From assembly GCF_943193005.1 (NCBI RefSeq), contig NZ_CALPCH010000002.1, forward strand, positions 124,001 through 188,000: a stretch of 64,000 bases of DNA. The letters run 5' to 3'. The notes under the pieces are model-generated. The model saw nothing but the letters and a program-made list of their open reading frames with translations. It ran no database searches and was not told the origin of the DNA. The translations under genes were made by a program, and so were the position numbers. This stretch comes from Pumilibacter intestinalis (GTDB lineage Bacteria; Bacillota; Clostridia; Christensenellales; Pumilibacteraceae). This document shows, piece after piece, positions 60,199 to 64,000 of this stretch; position 1 is the stretch's first letter; each line of letters opens with the position of its first letter.

Positions 60199-60655
60199 CC
60201 CCATAGAAAAGCGTAACGAACGTTACGGAAAATACGTAGACTCGGTTACGCCCAAGTCGGGAACTCTTAAGTCGTTGTGGCATTCGTTTTGGATAGGCGG
60301 TATAACCTGTTGCATTGCGCAAGGCATAGGCGATATTTACGCATTGATTTTCCCTAATTTTTCGGAAGATATGATTGTGAATATCACCTCGATGACCATT
60401 ATTACTCTTGCGATATTGTTTACCGGTCTCGGTTTTTACGATATTATAGCTCGCAAGGGCGGCGCGGGTTGTTTCTTGCCGATAACGGGATTTGCAAACG
60501 CTATTTCGAGCGCGTCAATGGAATTTAAGTCCGAAGGACTCATACTCGGCACGAGCGTAAAAATGTTCAGTGTTGTGGGTCCGGTAGTAGTAAACGGCAT
60601 TGTGTGGTCTACTGTTGCGGGCATTTTGAACTTGCTTATTTTGGGGAGGTTGTGA
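60182..60655 (+). CDS. spoVAC: Stage V sporulation protein AC
   Basis: This 157-residue membrane protein of the SpoVA dipicolinate channel acts as a mechanosensitive pore in the spore inner membrane. Four to five hydrophobic segments are seen, with GGAGCFLPITGFANAISS and the conserved EFKSEGLILG loop. AAGGAGG (60173-60179) lies close to the ATG. spoVAD follows one base later. The trio AC-AD-AEb is the conserved core of SpoVA clusters. Confidence 0.95.
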   Translation: MSAVADPIEKRNERYGKYVDSVTPKSGTLKSLWHSFWIGGITCCIAQGIGDIYALIFPNFSEDMIVNITSMTIITLAILFTGLGFYDIIARKGGAGCFLPITGFANAISSASMEFKSEGLILGTSVKMFSVVGPVVVNGIVWSTVAGILNLLILGRL

Positions 60656-60656
60656 T

Positions 60657-61736
60657 ATGCAAGGCATAGTGATACACAAAGGCGATAACTGCGATTTTCT
60701 TCCCGTATTCGAGCCTGTTGCCAAGCGAGCCGCCGAAGTCAAGCAGACTTTGTTTTTCGATAAGCCTGTGCACATTGTGGCGGCTAACGCGGTTGTGGGC
60801 AACAAGGAAGCGAAAGGTCCGCTTAAAAGATATTTCAGGCGGGTGAAAGAGGATATAAAACTCGGTGAAAAGAATTTCGAACGCGCGGAAATTTTGATGT
60901 TCGACGAAGCCGTTCGTGCGTCGGTAAGAGAAGCTAAGGAAAGCGTAGGCGACGTGCAACTTTTGATTTCGGGCGATTTGCTCAATCAAATGACTACCTC
61001 GAGTTACGTGGCTCGCAATCTCGATTTGCCGCATTTGGGCGTGTACAGCGCGTGTTCGACGTATACCGAAGCTATCTCGATAGCGGCTACAATGCTTAAC
61101 GCGGGGCACTTTCAAACCGTGGCGTGCGCTACGGCGAGTCATTTCGCAACCGCCGAGCGACAGTTTCGTTATCCGCTCGAATACGGTTGCCAACGCCCGC
61201 CTTACGCGCAGTGGACGGTAACCGCCGCGGGTTGTTGCGTGCTTTCCACGCTCGGTTCGGGACCTTTGGTGCGTTCGGCTACGCTCGGAAAAGTAGTCGA
61301 TTTCGGACAAAACGATTTATCCAATATGGGCGCGGCTATGGCTCCCGCGGCTATGGACACTATGTGCGCGTTGTTTAAGGAAACCGAAACGGGACCCGAG
61401 GACTACGATATGATACTCACGGGAGATTTGGGTAAACTCGGTTCGGATATATTGAGAGACCTTATGCGCGAACAGGGTTACGATTTGGGGCAACGATATT
61501 CCGACTGCGGAAGTCTTATTTACAGCATGGACCAAAACTGTTATCAGGGCGGCAGCGGCGCGGGGTGCAGTGCGTCGGTTATAAACGAGTTCATTATTCC
61601 GCGCATTAAAGAGGGCGAATACAAAAAGGTTGCGTATTTGGCAACGGGCGCGTTAATGAGCACGCAAAGCTGTTATCAGGGCGAAACTATACCGGGAGTG
61701 AGTCACGGCATTGTTATAGAAGGAGAGAGAAAATGA
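60657..61736 (+). CDS. spoVAD: Stage V sporulation protein AD (dipicolinate-binding)
   Basis: This 359-residue thiolase-fold protein binds dipicolinic acid on the way into the forespore. GVYSACSTYTEAISIAA contains the thiolase-like Cys region. CATASHFATAERQFRYPLEY and GGSGAGCSASV are conserved in SpoVAD. The ATG at 60657 follows GGGGAGGT. Its end overlaps spoVAEb by four bases. Confidence 0.96.
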   Translation: MQGIVIHKGDNCDFLPVFEPVAKRAAEVKQTLFFDKPVHIVAANAVVGNKEAKGPLKRYFRRVKEDIKLGEKNFERAEILMFDEAVRASVREAKESVGDVQLLISGDLLNQMTTSSYVARNLDLPHLGVYSACSTYTEAISIAATMLNAGHFQTVACATASHFATAERQFRYPLEYGCQRPPYAQWTVTAAGCCVLSTLGSGPLVRSATLGKVVDFGQNDLSNMGAAMAPAAMDTMCALFKETETGPEDYDMILTGDLGKLGSDILRDLMREQGYDLGQRYSDCGSLIYSMDQNCYQGGSGAGCSASVINEFIIPRIKEGEYKKVAYLATGALMSTQSCYQGETIPGVSHGIVIEGERK

Positions 61737-62110
61737 GCATGTTTTGGGAAATGATATTCACGTATGCAAAAGTGTTTGCGGTGGGCGGACTGATGTGCGC
61801 GTTGGCGCAACTGCTTATAATAAAAACCAAACTTACGCCCGCGAGGATACTCGTGATATTCCTTCTTATAGGCGTAGCGCTCGAAGGGTTCGGAATTTAC
61901 AAGCCCATCAATGAGTTTGCTCAAGCGGGCATAAGCGTGCCCATAATAGGCTTCGGAGCTTCTCTTGCTCGAGGTTCTATAGAAATGGCGCGGCAGATAG
62001 GTTTTGTGGGCGCGTTCGCGGGCGGACTCGTGAGAACGGCGTTCGGCGTGGGCGTTGCCGTTGTAGCGAGCTATTTGGTTACTCTGATATTTTCGCCGCG
62101 TTCCAAATAA
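61733..62110 (+). CDS. spoVAE: Stage V sporulation protein AEb
   Basis: This 125-residue membrane protein with three to four helices completes the SpoVA core. GGLMCALAQLLI and GFGASLARGSIEMARQIG are typical. It overlaps spoVAD (ATGA), so AC, AD and AEb are made together. spoVAA, spoVAB, spoVAEa and spoVAF of the Bacillus hexacistron are not here. Confidence 0.94.
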   Translation: MSMFWEMIFTYAKVFAVGGLMCALAQLLIIKTKLTPARILVIFLLIGVALEGFGIYKPINEFAQAGISVPIIGFGASLARGSIEMARQIGFVGAFAGGLVRTAFGVGVAVVASYLVTLIFSPRSK

Positions 62111-62147
62111 TTGTAAAAGAAAGGGCGCATGCGGCATATATATTTAT

Positions 62148-62813
62148 ATGGCAAAATGCGGTTACCGTAAGAATAAGCGAAAGAAAAAGCTGGTAATTTT
62201 ATCGGCTTTTCTTTTGATAATTTTTGCGGTTTACATTTTTACGGTCACCGCGATACGCCCCGTGATACGCACCGTTTCTCAAGAATACGTTCGCTCGCTT
62301 ACCGTGGATTTCGTAAACAGCTCGGTTATGGAGGTTATGAACGACAATCCGTCTTACATAGACCTTACGCAGATAGAAAAGGATAGCGAGGGAAACATTA
62401 CGCTGATACATACAAATTCGGCTACTGTAAACGCGCTCGCGCGCAGCGTTACCGACCGCGCTCAAAAGAAACTTGCCGAAATCGGGGAGTACGGCATTAA
62501 AATACCGCTCGGCTCTCTTTCGGGTATATCATTTCTTGCGGGGCTCGGACCCGACGTGAGCATTCGCGCTATACAGGTGGGAAACATCGACACCGAGTTT
62601 AAGTCGAATTTCACCTCTGCGGGAATAAACCAAACGTTACATAAAATGTATATTGCCGTAACCGCTTCGGTAAATATTATCATTCCGGGAGCGGAAAACA
62701 AGGTTACAACGGTTACTCAGGTTTTGGTGAGCGAAAGCATAATAATAGGCAAGATACCCGACGTATATCTCGACACGCAGTCAGCCGATTTAAGTTACAA
62801 TCTTGTGCCGTAA
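62148..62813 (+). CDS. yunB: Sporulation protein YunB
   Basis: This 221-residue protein has a basic N-terminus and a single membrane helix (about 15-35), with the remainder outside. IPLGSLSGISFLAGLGP and the PGAENKVTTVTQVLVSESIIIGKIP region mark the YunB sporulation family. In Bacillus, yunB is expressed in the mother cell and contributes to spore formation by an unknown mechanism. It lies 37 bases after spoVAEb, without its own clear promoter or a good Shine-Dalgarno sequence. Confidence 0.88.
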   Translation: MAKCGYRKNKRKKKLVILSAFLLIIFAVYIFTVTAIRPVIRTVSQEYVRSLTVDFVNSSVMEVMNDNPSYIDLTQIEKDSEGNITLIHTNSATVNALARSVTDRAQKKLAEIGEYGIKIPLGSLSGISFLAGLGPDVSIRAIQVGNIDTEFKSNFTSAGINQTLHKMYIAVTASVNIIIPGAENKVTTVTQVLVSESIIIGKIPDVYLDTQSADLSYNLVP

Positions 62814-62819
62814 AATAGT

Positions 62820-62848
62820 TTGACATTTTGCTTATATTGTGGTAATAT
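62820..62848 (+). promoter_or_regulatory. Promoter of the pheS leader
   Basis: Perfect TTGACA (62820-62825) and TAATAT (62843-62848), 17 bp apart. Confidence 0.75.
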
Positions 62849-62861
62849 TAACTAAATACTG

Positions 62862-63094
62862 TGATTGCGGTTAAAGATAAGCGCGAATTTTACAGAGAGC
62901 GTTCCACGGCTGAAAGAACGCGTTGCGCCCAAAATTTTCCCCGCAGGAGTACGTTTGCCCAAACCGCAAGGCTGTAAGCAAACGCGTCGGCAACGTAACA
63001 GCCGTTTGAGAGGCTGAAAGATATTCTTTCGGCGAACTGAGGTGGTACCGCGTAATTTTTAACGCCCTCGGATTTTTCCGAGGGATTTTGTTTT
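62862..63094 (+). promoter_or_regulatory. T-box leader controlling pheS
   Basis: The conserved T-box AGGTGGTACCGCG is at 63040-63052 and the AGAGAG motif at about 62894. A stem-III-like hairpin pairs CGTTTGC with GCAAACG near 62954-62990. TTC at 62937-62939 is a good specifier codon for tRNA-Phe, and TGGT in the T-box would pair with the tRNA end ACCA. Uncharged tRNA-Phe should stabilise an antiterminator and allow pheS expression. Promoter, leader and terminator fill the 295-base gap between yunB and pheS. Confidence 0.93.
63064..63094 (+). terminator. T-box regulated terminator
   Basis: CCCTCGGA and TCCGAGGG form the stem, followed by a T-rich tract. It is the off-state structure of the T-box. 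Confidence 0.9.
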
Positions 63095-63107
63095 ATTTGG
63101 AGGAGCT

Positions 63108-64000
63108 ATGGAAGAAAGCGTAAAAAAATTGACGGCGGAAACGATTGCGAGTATTTCCGCGTGCAAAACGGTTTCCGAACTTAACGACGTGCGCGTGAAA
63201 ACGCTCGGCAAAAGCGGCGCGCTAACCGCGTTACTTAAAGGAATGAAAGACGTTCCGCCCGAGAAACGCCCTGCGGCGGGCAAAATAGTGAACGACGCGC
63301 GAGAAACGCTCGAACAAGCCGTATCAGAGCGGCAAAAAGCGTTGGAAAACGAAGAGTTATTGCGCAAATTGAGCGAGGAACGAATAGATATTACGATAGA
63401 CTCGCCCTTAAAAAACCACGGCGGTCTGCATCCGCTTTCCATAATGCGCAACAGGATAGAAGAATTTTTTTGTTCGCTCGGATTTGTGATAGCCGACAGT
63501 CCCGAAATCGAAACCGATTATTACAATTTCGAGGCTTTGAATATTCCCGCCGACCATCCCGCGCGGGAAATGCAAGATACCTTTTTCATAACCGAAAACA
63601 TACTTTTGCGTTCGCAAACTTCGTCGGGACAAATACGCATGATGGAGAAAGTGAAACCGCCGATTAAGATGCTTTCGCCGGGCAGAGTATTCCGCTCCGA
63701 CGAAGCCGACGCAACGCATTCTCCCGTGTTCCACCAAGTAGAGGGACTTGTGGTAGACAAAGGGATTACCATGTGCGACTTAAAAGGCATACTCGATTTG
63801 TTTGCCAAGAAATTTTTCAGCAACGAGACCAAAACGCGTTTTCGCCCTTCGTACTTTCCTTTCACCGAACCGAGCGTGGAGGTGGACGCTTCGTGCGGCA
63901 AGTGCGGAGGAAAGGGGTGCAACGTGTGCAAGGGCACGGGATGGATAGAGATTATGGGCGCGGGAATGGTGAACCGCAACGTGCTTAAAAATTGCGGCAT
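63108..64000 (+). CDS. pheS: Phenylalanine-tRNA ligase alpha subunit, 3' end missing
   Basis: The first 297 residues of PheS are visible; the frame runs off the window. An N-terminal coiled-coil region (about 1-90) is followed by the catalytic core with RVFRSDEADATHSPVFHQVE, a class II synthetase motif 2 region. A Cys-rich insert CGKCGGKGCNVCKGTGW is the form seen in many Clostridia. GGAGGAG sits just before the ATG at 63108. pheT is expected next, beyond the edge. Confidence 0.96.
   Translation, partial: MEESVKKLTAETIASISACKTVSELNDVRVKTLGKSGALTALLKGMKDVPPEKRPAAGKIVNDARETLEQAVSERQKALENEELLRKLSEERIDITIDSPLKNHGGLHPLSIMRNRIEEFFCSLGFVIADSPEIETDYYNFEALNIPADHPAREMQDTFFITENILLRSQTSSGQIRMMEKVKPPIKMLSPGRVFRSDEADATHSPVFHQVEGLVVDKGITMCDLKGILDLFAKKFFSNETKTRFRPSYFPFTEPSVEVDASCGKCGGKGCNVCKGTGWIEIMGAGMVNRNVLKNCG

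Overview
The window looks like core chromosome from a Gram-positive, endospore-forming member of the Bacillota, most likely an uncultured clostridial lineage. This is inferred from gene content and order. The stretch yicC-gmk-rpoZ-coaBC-priA-def-fmt-rsmB-rlmN-rsgA-rpe-thiN-spoVM-rpmB-yloU-fakA-recG follows the Bacillus/Clostridium order. Sporulation genes are present: spoVM, spoVAC/AD/AEb, yunB and a FtsK/SpoIIIE translocase. HrcA/CIRCE and a pheS T-box leader are Gram-positive regulatory devices. Base composition is near 50% GC by eye. TTG and GTG starts are common, and many genes are coupled by ATGA or TAATG overlaps. No tRNA, rRNA, insertion sequence, prophage or CRISPR array was seen. No gene-free stretch exceeds 300 bases.

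Layout. 1-5.3 kb: C-terminal part of a giant cyclic beta-1,2-glucan synthase-like enzyme (GT84 end, glycoamylase-like domain, GH94), cut by the window edge. 5.4-7.9 kb: a two-gene ABC exporter whose promoter spacer holds a nine-G run. 7.9-9.2 kb (minus strand): a glycerophosphodiesterase and a GtrA-like membrane protein. 9.3-12.2 kb: lepA and hemW. 12.2-20.6 kb: heat-shock operon hrcA-grpE-dnaK-dnaJ with a CIRCE operator, then prmA, rsmE, mtaB, a HIT protein and rpsU. 20.7-25.4 kb: an unknown protein, pcrA and ligA. 25.4-41 kb: the conserved yicC-to-recG block, with spoVM as a 29-codon gene and rpmB on the minus strand. 41-46.2 kb: a compact histidine operon (hisZ, G, D, B, A, IE) without hisC, hisH or hisF. 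46.3-49.8 kb: a stand-alone Spo0A-type DNA-binding domain, comEC and a converging lipoprotein gene. 50-59.2 kb: ftsK/spoIIIE, rimO, pgsA, cinA-like, recA and rny. 59.3-62.8 kb: DUF421, a 32-codon ORF, spoVAC, spoVAD, spoVAEb and yunB. 62.8-64 kb: T-box leader and the 5' part of pheS.

How it fits together. Most genes are housekeeping: protein maturation, rRNA/tRNA modification, DNA repair and stress folding. They are interleaved with sporulation functions (coat assembly by SpoVM, dipicolinate transport by SpoVA). The most unusual segment is about 46.2-46.8 kb. There a receiver-less Spo0A effector domain sits directly upstream of comEC, and the comEC promoter carries two 0A-box-like sequences. 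A third exact 0A box precedes the unknown gene at 20.76 kb. Together these suggest a small regulatory circuit built from an orphan Spo0A DNA-binding domain. That circuit is a hypothesis from the sequence, not a demonstrated system.
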